Source: Verrucosispora sp. WMMD573
GTDB taxonomy: Bacteria; Actinomycetota; Actinomycetes; Mycobacteriales; Micromonosporaceae
Direction: 5' to 3'
DNA length: 64,000 nucleotides
NCBI RefSeq assembly: GCF_027497175.1
Contig: NZ_CP114901.1
Span: forward strand, 4,898,001 to 4,962,000
The notes under the pieces were generated by a model that saw only the letters and a list, made by a program, of their open reading frames with translations, searched no databases and had not been told where the DNA came from. This document shows, piece by piece, positions 8,192-16,584 of this stretch. The first letter of the stretch is position 1; every line of letters begins with the position of its first letter. The translations under genes were made by a program, and so were the position numbers.

Positions 8192-8919
8192 ACACCTCGG
8201 TCAGTCTCAGCCTGCGCGACGTGCACCTGGCCTTCGGCAACCATCGGGTGCTACGCGGGGTGGACCTGGACGTGGCGCGCGGCGGCACCGCCTGCGTGAT
8301 CGGCCCGTCCGGGTCGGGAAAGTCCACCCTGCTGCGCACCGTCAACCGGCTCCTCGAACCGGACCGGGGCGACGTGCTGCTGGACGGCCGCAGCGTGCTG
8401 CGCGACGACCCGGACGCGCTGCGGCAGCGGATCGGCATGGTGTTCCAGCAGTTCAACCTCTTCCCGCACATGAGCGTGCTACGCAACGTCACCCTGCCGC
8501 TGCGCCGTATCCGCCGGCTCGGCGAGGACGAGGCGGTCACCCGGGCCCGGGCCGAACTCGACCGGGTCGGCCTGGCCGCGAAGGCCGACGCCCGGCCGGC
8601 GCAGTTGTCCGGCGGGCAGCAGCAGCGGGTGGCCATCGCCCGGGCACTCGCCATGCGGCCGCAGGTGATGCTCTTCGACGAGGCCACCTCGGCGCTCGAC
8701 CCGGAACTGGTCAAGGGGGTGCTGGCGCTGATGGCGGAGCTGTCCGCCCAGGGCATGACCATGGTGGTGGTGACCCACGAGATGGGCTTCGCCCGCCAGG
8801 TCGCCGACACCGTCGCCTTCATGGACGCCGGGATGGTGCTGGAGGCCGGCGAGCCGGCCGCCGTCTTCGAGTCGCCCCAGCACCCACGACTACGCCGCTT
8901 CCTGTCCCAGGTGCTGTGA
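8188..8919 (+). CDS. Amino acid ABC transporter ATP-binding protein
   Basis: A 243-residue ATPase of the GlnQ/HisP class. It has Walker A GPSGSGKST, Q-loop VFQQFNLFPHM, signature LSGGQQQR, Walker B VMLFDEATSALDPE and the switch His in VTHEMGF. The length is usual for an importer ATPase without a regulatory C-terminal domain, unlike the MetN type, which carries an ACT-like domain. GGAGG precedes the ATG. It is the last gene of the riboswitch-controlled operon; a small hairpin follows its stop. Confidence 0.92.
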   Translation: MNTSVSLSLRDVHLAFGNHRVLRGVDLDVARGGTACVIGPSGSGKSTLLRTVNRLLEPDRGDVLLDGRSVLRDDPDALRQRIGMVFQQFNLFPHMSVLRNVTLPLRRIRRLGEDEAVTRARAELDRVGLAAKADARPAQLSGGQQQRVAIARALAMRPQVMLFDEATSALDPELVKGVLALMAELSAQGMTMVVVTHEMGFARQVADTVAFMDAGMVLEAGEPAAVFESPQHPRLRRFLSQVL

Positions 8920-8923
8920 GACC

Positions 8924-8937
8924 GACGCGAGCGCGTC
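8924..8937 (+). terminator. Short hairpin after the amino acid transporter operon
   Basis: GACGCGAGCGCGTC is a perfect inverted repeat 4 bases after the ATPase stop. No T-run follows, as is common in high-GC actinobacteria. It is short, so termination is only probable. Confidence 0.4.
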
Positions 8938-9040
8938 GAACATCACCCTCCGGTACACGCTTCCATGCACCTTGCGTTGCAGTGACGCGCCGTCCGGTCG
9001 CCACGGCAGGCTCCGCAACCTCGGCTTCTAACGCCCGGTA

Positions 9041-9046
9041 TAGGCT
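9041..9046 (+). promoter_or_regulatory. Possible -10 element of the restriction-modification operon
   Basis: TAGGCT within TATAGGCT lies 43 bases before the TTG start of the restriction gene. No convincing -35 box was found. The gene has its own GGGAGG, so a leadered transcript is expected. Confidence 0.3.
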
Positions 9047-9089
9047 GTCGCTCGAATCTGCAACATCCAACTTAAGCGGGAGGTCTACG

Positions 9090-12000
9090 TTGAGCGACCG
9101 GGTCATCGACAACCCGATCATCAACTCACCGTACGGCCGGCCCACCCGCCACTTCGCCTTCGACCGGGACGGCATCACCGACCGGATCGAGGAGGAGCGG
9201 CGGCCGTCGAGCTTCTTCATCCCGGTGCCGCGACCTCGCAAGCGTGGGCAGCAGCTTGAGCTGCAGGTCTTCACCGAAGACGACATCAAGCCCAACAAGC
9301 AGGTCAATGATGTCCGGGAACGCGTCGACGCGTGGCGGGAGGCGGGCTGGCCCAACGTCACACCGGTGACCCGCCGCCTGCTGGAGTACTGGAACGATCC
9401 GGAGCGGGACAACAAGATCCTGTTCTGCCAGCGCGAGGCGGTCGAAACGGCGATCTTCCTCGCCGAGGGTGCGACCAAGTGGCAGGGCAGTTGGATCAAC
9501 AACGACCTGGACGCGCACAACACCGAGCACAACAACGGTCTGCCACGAGTCGCCCTCAAGATGGCGACCGGCACCGGCAAGACAGTCGTTATGGCCATGT
9601 TGATCGCGTGGCAGACGATCAACAAGGTCCACGCGCGGTACGACAAGACGTTCGCCAAGCGCTTCCTGGTGGTGACTCCCGGCCTCACCATCCGTGACCG
9701 GCTGCGGGTCCTGTTGCCGGAAGATCCGGGCAACTACTACCGCGAGCGCGATCTGGTGCCGGCCGAGTTCACCGATGACCTCGGCCAGGCAAAGATCGTC
9801 ATCACCAACTTCCACGCCTTCCAACTCCGCGAAACCCGCTTCGGCCGCAACGCGACCGGAAACACCAAGGCTTTGGTGGCACCCGGTCGACCTGACCCGT
9901 TCCGGGAAACCCCGGCCCAGATGGTCAGCCGGGTACTACGCGAGCTTGGCGGCTCGTCGGAGATCGTCGTCTTCAACGACGAGGCACATCACTGTTACCG
10001 GGGACGTGCCGGTGAGCCGGAACCGGACGCCGACACCGTCGAGAATCTGCGCGGCGACGAGCGCAAAGAGGCCGCCGACCGGGCCGAGGACGCTCGGATC
10101 TGGTTCAGCGGCCTGGAAGCGGTCCGGGCGAAGGTCGGCATCAAGAGGGTGTACGACCTGTCCGCGACGCCCTTTTTCCTGGCCGGATCCGGCTACCGGG
10201 AGGGCACCCTCTTCCCCTGGGTGGTCAGCGACTTCTCGCTGATCGACGCCATCGAGGCCGGCATCGTCAAGATCCCCCGGGTGCCGGTCGACGACGACCG
10301 GGTCGCCAACCGCGTGACCTACCTGAACCTCTGGCAGGAGATCCGGGATTCGTTACCCAAGGGTGGACGCCGGTCCAACCAGGACTTCACCGCAGCGGAT
10401 CTGCCCGGCGCGCTGACCGCCGCCCTGCACAGCCTCTACGGCTCCTACGTGTCAGCGTTCGAGGCTTGGGAGAAGTCAGAGGCTGCTGCGCACGGGCAAC
10501 CGCCGCCCGTGTTCATCGTCGTCTGTAGCAACACGACGATCTCGAAGGCCGTCTACGAGTGGATCGGCGGCTACGACCGTGAGCAGGCCGGTCATCTGTT
10601 GCCGACCGCCGGACAGCTACCCCTGTTCAGCAACGTGGCGGACGGGCGGTGGCTGCACCGGCAGCGAACGATTCTCGTCGACGCAGCGGAGTTCGAGTCC
10701 GGCAGCCTGTCACCGGAGTTCCGCCGCACGGCGGCCCGCGAGATCGCCGAGTTCAAACAGGAGTACGCGGACCGCTTCCCAGGCCGTAGCGCGGACGACA
10801 TCGGCGACGCGGAACTGATGCGCGAAGTGATGAACACCGTCGGCAAACCGGGAAAGCTCGGCGAACCGGTGCGGTGTGTCGTCAGCGTCTCCATGCTGAC
10901 GGAGGGCTGGGACGCCAACACGGTCACCCACATTCTCGGCGTACGAGCCTTCGGCACCCAGTTGCTGTGCGAGCAGGTGGTCGGCCGGGGCCTGCGGCGA
11001 CGCTCGTACGTCGCCGACGAGGACGGCATGTTCACCCCTGAGTACGCGGATGTCTACGGGGTTCCGTTCCAGTTCATCCCCACGGTGGCCGTGTCCCGTG
11101 AGTTGCCGATGAAGCCGGTTCGCAACGTGCGGGCCGAGCCGGACCGCGACGCGGCGAAGCTAGAGATCACCTTTCCGCGGGTGGTCGGGTACCACCTGGA
11201 GATACCCGACGCGCCGCTGGTCGGCGACTTCTCGGATCCCGACCTGAAGATGATCCTGTCTCGGCAGGATCTGCCGACAAAGACCATGGTGGCGGGACAG
11301 GTCGGCGAGGAGGACGTGCACGACCTTGAACGGTTGAAGGGCCTGCGTGGGCAGTTCGTGGCCTACCGGCTGGCCAGTGAGGTACTCACCCGCAAGCTGC
11401 GCACCGGGGACGGTGACCTGCGGCCGTGGTATTTCCCGCAGGTGCTGGAGATCGCTCAGGAGTGGCTCCGTCGCTGCGTCGACATCCGGGACGATCAGGC
11501 GATCGGTCTGATCCTGCTTCGGGAGGCCGAGGCGGTGGAGAAGATCTGGCAGTCGATCGCATGGCAGCGTCGTCGGCGGGAACGCTGGGTGCTGCCCGTG
11601 CTGCGGACGACCGATCCGATCGGCACCACGTCCAGCGTCGACTTCCGGACGACCAGGGAGGTCTGGCCAACGGATCCGCGACGGTGCCAGGTCAACCTCG
11701 TGACGCTCGACGGCAAGGATGGCAACGCCTGGGAGCGGGCGGTCGCCCAGGCGATCGAGTCGCTGCCGGAGGACCAGGTCGCCGCGTACGTCCGCAACGA
11801 CCACCTCGACTTCTTCATCCCGTACGAGCACGCCGGGCGGAGCCGGCGGTTCTACCCGGACTTCCTGGTCAAGTTGGCCGATGCCGGCGATGGGATAGCC
11901 CGCACCCTGATCGTCGAGGTGTCCGGCGGTCGCAAGTCACAGTCCGAGGCTGCGCAGAAGGCGTGGGCCGCCCGCAATCTCTGGGTGCAGGCGGTCAACA

Positions 12001-12152
12001 ACAACGGCCGGTTCGGGCGCTGGAGCTTTTGCGAGCTTCGTGATCCGACGACCGCAAAACGAGACCTTCGACCCGCCATAGATGCGCTGTTCGCCCTGCA
12101 AGGCGCGGCGGCGATCACCGATGCCGTATCCGCCGAGGAGGAGCTGGTCTGA
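9090..12152 (+). CDS. Type III-like restriction endonuclease, DEAD/DEAH helicase (BPTD_3080-type)
   Basis: A 1020-residue SF2 helicase-nuclease. The N-terminus (SDRVIDNPIINSPYG, then FFIPVPRPRKRG) is typical of the BPTD_3080 family. Motifs are Walker A ATGTGKT (~159-165), DEAH (~297-300), ATPFF and the motif VI-like QVVGRGLRRR (~630). The C-terminal nuclease shows FYPDFLV (Asp924) and LIVEVSGG (Glu943) in the pattern of PD-(D/E)XK folds, but Ser stands where Lys is usual. The start is TTG at 9090, 6 bases after GGGAGG; the upstream open frame is not family-like. It overlaps the methyltransferase start (TGATG). The family pairs with a methyltransferase and is expected to cleave unmodified DNA. 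Confidence 0.88.
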   Translation: MSDRVIDNPIINSPYGRPTRHFAFDRDGITDRIEEERRPSSFFIPVPRPRKRGQQLELQVFTEDDIKPNKQVNDVRERVDAWREAGWPNVTPVTRRLLEYWNDPERDNKILFCQREAVETAIFLAEGATKWQGSWINNDLDAHNTEHNNGLPRVALKMATGTGKTVVMAMLIAWQTINKVHARYDKTFAKRFLVVTPGLTIRDRLRVLLPEDPGNYYRERDLVPAEFTDDLGQAKIVITNFHAFQLRETRFGRNATGNTKALVAPGRPDPFRETPAQMVSRVLRELGGSSEIVVFNDEAHHCYRGRAGEPEPDADTVENLRGDERKEAADRAEDARIWFSGLEAVRAKVGIKRVYDLSATPFFLAGSGYREGTLFPWVVSDFSLIDAIEAGIVKIPRVPVDDDRVANRVTYLNLWQEIRDSLPKGGRRSNQDFTAADLPGALTAALHSLYGSYVSAFEAWEKSEAAAHGQPPPVFIVVCSNTTISKAVYEWIGGYDREQAGHLLPTAGQLPLFSNVADGRWLHRQRTILVDAAEFESGSLSPEFRRTAAREIAEFKQEYADRFPGRSADDIGDAELMREVMNTVGKPGKLGEPVRCVVSVSMLTEGWDANTVTHILGVRAFGTQLLCEQVVGRGLRRRSYVADEDGMFTPEYADVYGVPFQFIPTVAVSRELPMKPVRNVRAEPDRDAAKLEITFPRVVGYHLEIPDAPLVGDFSDPDLKMILSRQDLPTKTMVAGQVGEEDVHDLERLKGLRGQFVAYRLASEVLTRKLRTGDGDLRPWYFPQVLEIAQEWLRRCVDIRDDQAIGLILLREAEAVEKIWQSIAWQRRRRERWVLPVLRTTDPIGTTSSVDFRTTREVWPTDPRRCQVNLVTLDGKDGNAWERAVAQAIESLPEDQVAAYVRNDHLDFFIPYEHAGRSRRFYPDFLVKLADAGDGIARTLIVEVSGGRKSQSEAAQKAWAARNLWVQAVNNNGRFGRWSFCELRDPTTAKRDLRPAIDALFALQGAAAITDAVSAEEELV

Positions 12153-14845
12153 TGCCCCCGAGGAGTCGCAAGCCCGCCGTCAGCACCGTGCCGGTGCAGG
12201 CGATCGCGCACCCGACGGAACGGCGAGTGCACATCCCGACGGCGGACGGCCAGGAATTCGTCTCGCCCGACGCCGCCCGGATCGAGCAGGTCAAGAAGGA
12301 GCGCGACCCGAGCCTGGACCCGCAGCTCGTCTGGATCGGCAAGGAGGACCAGGACGCCGAAGACCTGGTGGTCGAGGCTCCACCGATCTACATCCAGGAG
12401 AAAATCGCCCCACGCACCCTGGTTGAGGAGTTGCGCAGGGCAAGCGAGGAGTCCCGCCCTCGTGACAACGAGCAGCTCGGCCTCTTCGCCGACGACTACG
12501 CCGACTTCGACGGACTGGACGACTGGCAGTCGGTCGAGTACTACCAACACGAGGCCAACTGGTCCAACCGCATGATCCTCGGCGACTCGCTGCGCGTCAT
12601 GGCGTCACTCGCCGAGAAGGAACGACTGCGCGGCAAGGTCCAGATGATCTACATCGACCCGCCGTACGGCATCAAGTTCGGCTCCAACTGGCAGATGTCA
12701 GCACGCAAGCGTGACGTCAAGGACGGCAACCTCGCCGATGTCACCCGCGAGGTCGAGCAGATCAAGGCGTTCCGGGACACCTGGGAGCTGGGCATCAACT
12801 CCTACCTGGCGTACCTGCGCGACCGGCTGATCATCGCCCGCGACCTACTCACCGAGTCCGGCAGCATCTTCGTCCAGATCGGTGACGAAAACGTCCACCT
12901 CGTCCGCTGCCTCCTCGATGAGATCTTCGGCCCCGAAAACTTCATCTCCTTGATAACCTTCAAGAAGACGAGTGGCGCTACAACCGATTTCCTAGGTGGC
13001 ATTAACGACTACATAATCTGGTATGGTCGCCACCGAGAGAGCACCAGATACCGGCAGATGTACAAACCGAAGGCTAAAGTCGACGACAACGGCCAGTACT
13101 CATGGGTGGAGAAAGACGGTCACTTCCGGCGAGCACAAAAGGGCGATGAACATCTGCCACGCCTCCGCCACAGTCCACTAACCAGCCAGAGCATCGGTAG
13201 GGCAAAAGGCGATGGTGCCGCCTCGTGGTTTGAAATTGAGATTGAGGGAAAGGTGTTCACCCCCGGCAAGCAGCGCTGGAAGACGAACGAACAGGGAATG
13301 TCTCGCCTCCGTGCTGCAAATCGGCTGATTGCCATCGGAAAGACCCTGGAGTACGTCCGCTATCTTGCCGACTTCCCCGTCAGTCCACATACAAATCTTT
13401 GGGACGACACAGTGACCTCGGGCTTCGGCGACCCCAAGGTCTACGTCGTTCAGACCAACACCAAAGTTGTAGAGCGGTGTATGTTGATGTGCACCGATCC
13501 CGGGGATCTGGTCCTGGACCCGACCTGTGGATCGGGTACCACGGCGTACGTGGCTGAGCAGTGGGGGCGGCGGTGGATCACAATCGACACCTCGCGGGTG
13601 GCAATTACGCTAGCCCGCCAGCGGCTGGTCGGTGCCAAGTACCCTGCCTACCTACTCGCTGACTCTATTGAAGGCCGGGCTAAAGAGCGCGAGCTGTCCG
13701 GCAGCGAGGTGGCCCCTACACCGCCCGGTAACGACATCCGCAAGGGTTTCGTCTACGAGCGTGTCCCGCACGTGACGCTCAAGTCGATCGCCAACAACCC
13801 GGATATCAAGGAAGGCATGAGCCGCAAGGAGATCGACGCGGCGATCGCTCGTCATGCCGAGACCGAGTTGCTTTACGACCGGCCCTACGAGGACAAGAAG
13901 CGTATCCGCGTCGCCGGTAGATTCACCGTAGAGAGCCTGTCGCCGCATCGGCCGGCAAGCTTCTCGGTCGGCGAGGAGCAGGCCAACGGGACTGATGTCA
14001 ACGCCTACGTCAAGACGATCCTGGACAACCTCGCCAAGGCAGGGGTACAGAACGGTTGGCGCAACGAGCGGCTGGAGTTCGCCTCGCTGAATCCGTACCC
14101 CGGCAAGTTCGTCCACGCGGAAGCCGCGCGACGCAACGACGACGAGGGCACGTCGGCTCGGATCGCGGTGAGCGTCGGCCCTCAGTACGGCACAGTGGAC
14201 GCCGACTGGGTCAAGGACGCGGCCCGGGAGGCACTCAAAGGCGTCGGTTTCGACCTGCTGCTCGTATGCGCGTTCGGCTTCGACGGGCGGGCCAGCGACG
14301 CTGCCGGTGAGTTCGCTCCAGAAGGCAACGACTTCGCCACCGTCGCGGAGCAGCGGCAGCTCGGTCGCCTTCCGATCCTGTTGGTCCGGATGAACGCGGA
14401 CCTGGCGATGGGCGACACGCTGCTCAAGAAGACCGGAACGGCCAACCTGTTCACGGTCTTCGGCGAGCCGGACATTGCCATCGATCCGGCGCCGGATGGG
14501 CTCGTGGTCGAGATCCGCGGTGTAGACGTCTACAACCCGACCACTGGTGAGCTGCGGCCGGACAACGGCGTCGGCGACATCGCCCTGTGGATGATCGACA
14601 CCGACTACAACGAGGAAGAGTTCTTCGTCCGCCACATCTACTTCGCCGGCAAGGAGGGCAAGCCGGACGGGCTGGACCCTTACTCCCGACTGCGCAAGGT
14701 GCTCCGTGCACAGATCGACGAGTCGGCCTGGGAGAGCCTCTACGGCCACCGTTCTCGCCCGTTCCCCCGGCCGGAGTCAGGGAAGATCGCCGTGAAGGTG
14801 GTCAACCACTACGGCGACGAGGTGGTCAAGGTCTACGAGGTCTGA
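12152..14845 (+). CDS. Site-specific DNA methyltransferase, type III Mod-like
   Basis: An 897-residue beta-class N6-adenine/N4-cytosine methyltransferase. The catalytic motif IDPPYGIKFG lies at ~168-177 and the SAM-binding LDPTCGSGTT at ~455-464. Between them (~265-440) is the target recognition region. That region is clearly lower in GC and codon-biased differently (codons such as ATA, AGA, TTT and AAA appear) compared with the flanks. The C-terminal ~400 residues are specific to this family and contain ADFP-like and WMIDTDYNEEEFF segments. The gene follows the nuclease gene with a one-base overlap, the reverse of the classic mod-res order. It should protect host DNA at the same site the nuclease recognises. 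Confidence 0.9.
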   Translation: MPPRSRKPAVSTVPVQAIAHPTERRVHIPTADGQEFVSPDAARIEQVKKERDPSLDPQLVWIGKEDQDAEDLVVEAPPIYIQEKIAPRTLVEELRRASEESRPRDNEQLGLFADDYADFDGLDDWQSVEYYQHEANWSNRMILGDSLRVMASLAEKERLRGKVQMIYIDPPYGIKFGSNWQMSARKRDVKDGNLADVTREVEQIKAFRDTWELGINSYLAYLRDRLIIARDLLTESGSIFVQIGDENVHLVRCLLDEIFGPENFISLITFKKTSGATTDFLGGINDYIIWYGRHRESTRYRQMYKPKAKVDDNGQYSWVEKDGHFRRAQKGDEHLPRLRHSPLTSQSIGRAKGDGAASWFEIEIEGKVFTPGKQRWKTNEQGMSRLRAANRLIAIGKTLEYVRYLADFPVSPHTNLWDDTVTSGFGDPKVYVVQTNTKVVERCMLMCTDPGDLVLDPTCGSGTTAYVAEQWGRRWITIDTSRVAITLARQRLVGAKYPAYLLADSIEGRAKERELSGSEVAPTPPGNDIRKGFVYERVPHVTLKSIANNPDIKEGMSRKEIDAAIARHAETELLYDRPYEDKKRIRVAGRFTVESLSPHRPASFSVGEEQANGTDVNAYVKTILDNLAKAGVQNGWRNERLEFASLNPYPGKFVHAEAARRNDDEGTSARIAVSVGPQYGTVDADWVKDAAREALKGVGFDLLLVCAFGFDGRASDAAGEFAPEGNDFATVAEQRQLGRLPILLVRMNADLAMGDTLLKKTGTANLFTVFGEPDIAIDPAPDGLVVEIRGVDVYNPTTGELRPDNGVGDIALWMIDTDYNEEEFFVRHIYFAGKEGKPDGLDPYSRLRKVLRAQIDESAWESLYGHRSRPFPRPESGKIAVKVVNHYGDEVVKVYEV

Positions 14846-15987
14846 GCCGGCGAGTACCCGTACTGGGCCAACCGGTCTTGGGCAATGTCCAGTTCCTCGT
14901 CGGTGAACAGCCCCGCGAACCGGTCTTGCAGCACGACGGCCTCCACGGAGAGGTCGAGCCGACCCTTCTCCCAGAGGGCGGTGAAGCCGCTGGAAACCGA
15001 GCCCGCCCGGATCAACCTTCGGGCTGCCTCCAGACCACCAGCTTCCTGCACCATCTGTAAGAAGTAGGCGGCGTTGTAGCCCGCCTCCTTCTTGGCCTTC
15101 CGGTACACATCCAGCATGGCGCTGTGGAAGTCCGCAGCGGACTTCGGGCCGGGCTCAGCAGGGGACTGCCGTTGTGACGCAGCACGGCTTCGCCGCTGTT
15201 TCGAGACGGTATGTGACTCCGGGGGTGTCATTGCCGGTGCCCGATGTGCGGGGTTCCTGGTCAGGGCGATGTGGTCGGCCAGACCCGTGCCGAGATGCTG
15301 CGGGCGGGGCAGGCCGCTGGCCAGCAGCGCCCGGGTCAGCGCGGGATAGATGTCGCCGAGTGTCAGCAGCGGCCCACCGCCAGGGATGCCCTGCCGCAAC
15401 GCCATCAGCAACTCGCCGCTGAATGCGGTGAAGCGTGCGCCGACCGGCGCGACAGCGGTTTCATGGGCAGGCGCGGACGTCAGCGTGTAGGTGCCCCGGA
15501 TGTCGAGTGCGCCGCGGACCATCGAGGCGGTGTCCGACATTGCTTCCGCAGCCCGGCCCGAGAAGCAGCAATCGAGGATCAGTACCCGGTTCTGGGCGGG
15601 ACTCTCGGCCAACGCGGATCGGAACCAGTCCAGCGGAACCCCTGAGTAGCGGACGCGTCGTGGGTCCGGGTTGGTGTCGCCAACCGCCAGGAACAGGTCA
15701 CCGCGTTGGCTCAGTACTCCGTGGCCGCTGTAGTACAACACGAGGGTGTCTAACGCCTCGTCGGCGACGGCATGGATGGCGTCGCCTACCTGTTGCGCCG
15801 TGGGATCGGTCAAAACTCGACAGTTCGTCTCATCAAACCCACCGAACTCCGAATCGGTGAGCACGTCGGCCAACGCCTGCACATTGTTGACCACGGCAGG
15901 AAGGGCATGCAGACCCGGGTAGCTGAACTGTGACGCCCCGATGAGCAGTGCCCGCGATGCCTGTCGCTCCGGTAGCCGAGCGTTCAT
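14833..15987 (-). CDS. Caspase-family protease, EACC1-associated type, with extra C-terminal module
   Basis: A 384-residue protein. Residues ~1-245 form a C14 caspase-like domain with catalytic His89 (YYSGHG) and Cys141 (LDCCFSG). It matches the bacterial caspases that accompany EACC1 proteins (RALLIGASQFSY, ALPAVVNNVQAL, GTYTLTSAPAHE). A basic, Ser/Pro/Gln-rich linker (~250-283) follows. A C-terminal module (~286-378) contains EAGYNAAYFLQMVQEAGG, SGFTALWEKGRLDLSVEAVV and LFTDEELDIAQDRLAQYGY. Its ATG overlaps the EACC1 stop (ATGA), so the two are co-translated. The 3' end overlaps the methyltransferase gene by 13 bases on the opposite strand. The likely role is a triggered suicide protease in phage defence; trigger and substrate are unknown. 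Confidence 0.85.
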   Translation of the reverse strand: MNARLPERQASRALLIGASQFSYPGLHALPAVVNNVQALADVLTDSEFGGFDETNCRVLTDPTAQQVGDAIHAVADEALDTLVLYYSGHGVLSQRGDLFLAVGDTNPDPRRVRYSGVPLDWFRSALAESPAQNRVLILDCCFSGRAAEAMSDTASMVRGALDIRGTYTLTSAPAHETAVAPVGARFTAFSGELLMALRQGIPGGGPLLTLGDIYPALTRALLASGLPRPQHLGTGLADHIALTRNPAHRAPAMTPPESHTVSKQRRSRAASQRQSPAEPGPKSAADFHSAMLDVYRKAKKEAGYNAAYFLQMVQEAGGLEAARRLIRAGSVSSGFTALWEKGRLDLSVEAVVLQDRFAGLFTDEELDIAQDRLAQYGYSPAQTS

Positions 15988-16361
15988 GGCACCACCCGGC
16001 CGGGGGCCAGCAGGGCATACAGATCTTTAACGGACTCCGCGTTGTTGGCCTCGACCTCCACCCTCCGGACGGTCTCGCCCGTGTCGCTCTCGACGAACTC
16101 CACGCTGATGCGTGCCCTTCGTGTCTGCAACCAGGTGGAGAGCGCGCCGGCCAGTACGGCGCCTGCACCACCACTGCCGAGCGCTACGGAAAGGATCTCC
16201 ATAGCACTGCCCATGTCCTCCGGACCCGTTTGGCGGGGCACCGTCCTGACCCTCCCCCGGAAGTCATCGGTGCGTTGAAGCCAGTCGGCCAGGGAATACA
16301 AATCGCTGGGATTCCCATCGAGGAGCGACATGTTGATCAGCGCCATAAGGCCATTATCCAT
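15984..16361 (-). CDS. Effector-associated constant component EACC1
   Basis: A 125-residue protein with the EACC1 layout. It has a short N-terminal strand, SLADWLQRTDDFRGRVRTV, a Gly-rich hydrophobic helix (EILSVALGSGGAGAVLAGAL), then STWLQTRRARISVEFVES and a final helix before GRVVP. EACC1 proteins accompany varied effectors (caspases, trypsin-like proteases, nucleases) in predicted bacterial conflict systems and are thought to link sensing to the effector. The hydrophobic stretch could sit at or in a membrane. The start at 16361 lacks a clear ribosome site; Met6 or Met11 are possible alternatives. It is the first gene of the two-gene operon. Confidence 0.8.
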   Translation of the reverse strand: MDNGLMALINMSLLDGNPSDLYSLADWLQRTDDFRGRVRTVPRQTGPEDMGSAMEILSVALGSGGAGAVLAGALSTWLQTRRARISVEFVESDTGETVRRVEVEANNAESVKDLYALLAPGRVVP

Positions 16362-16584
16362 AAGGGAGGAACGAGCAGTTGCTCAAGGTGCCGGCGCGTC
16401 GTCCCCCACGGCGCACCCAAACCGAATGTGTAAGGAATTCATGTGAAGATACGTTGGGCGTACCCGTCGGCAGCGTCGAACCCTCGGCTGTCCGCCAGAT
16501 GGTCGTCCCTAGTACTGTCCGTGACATTAAATCCGTCGACCCGGTTCGGGTTCCGTTCCCGGCTGACGAACTGGGAGCACCATC

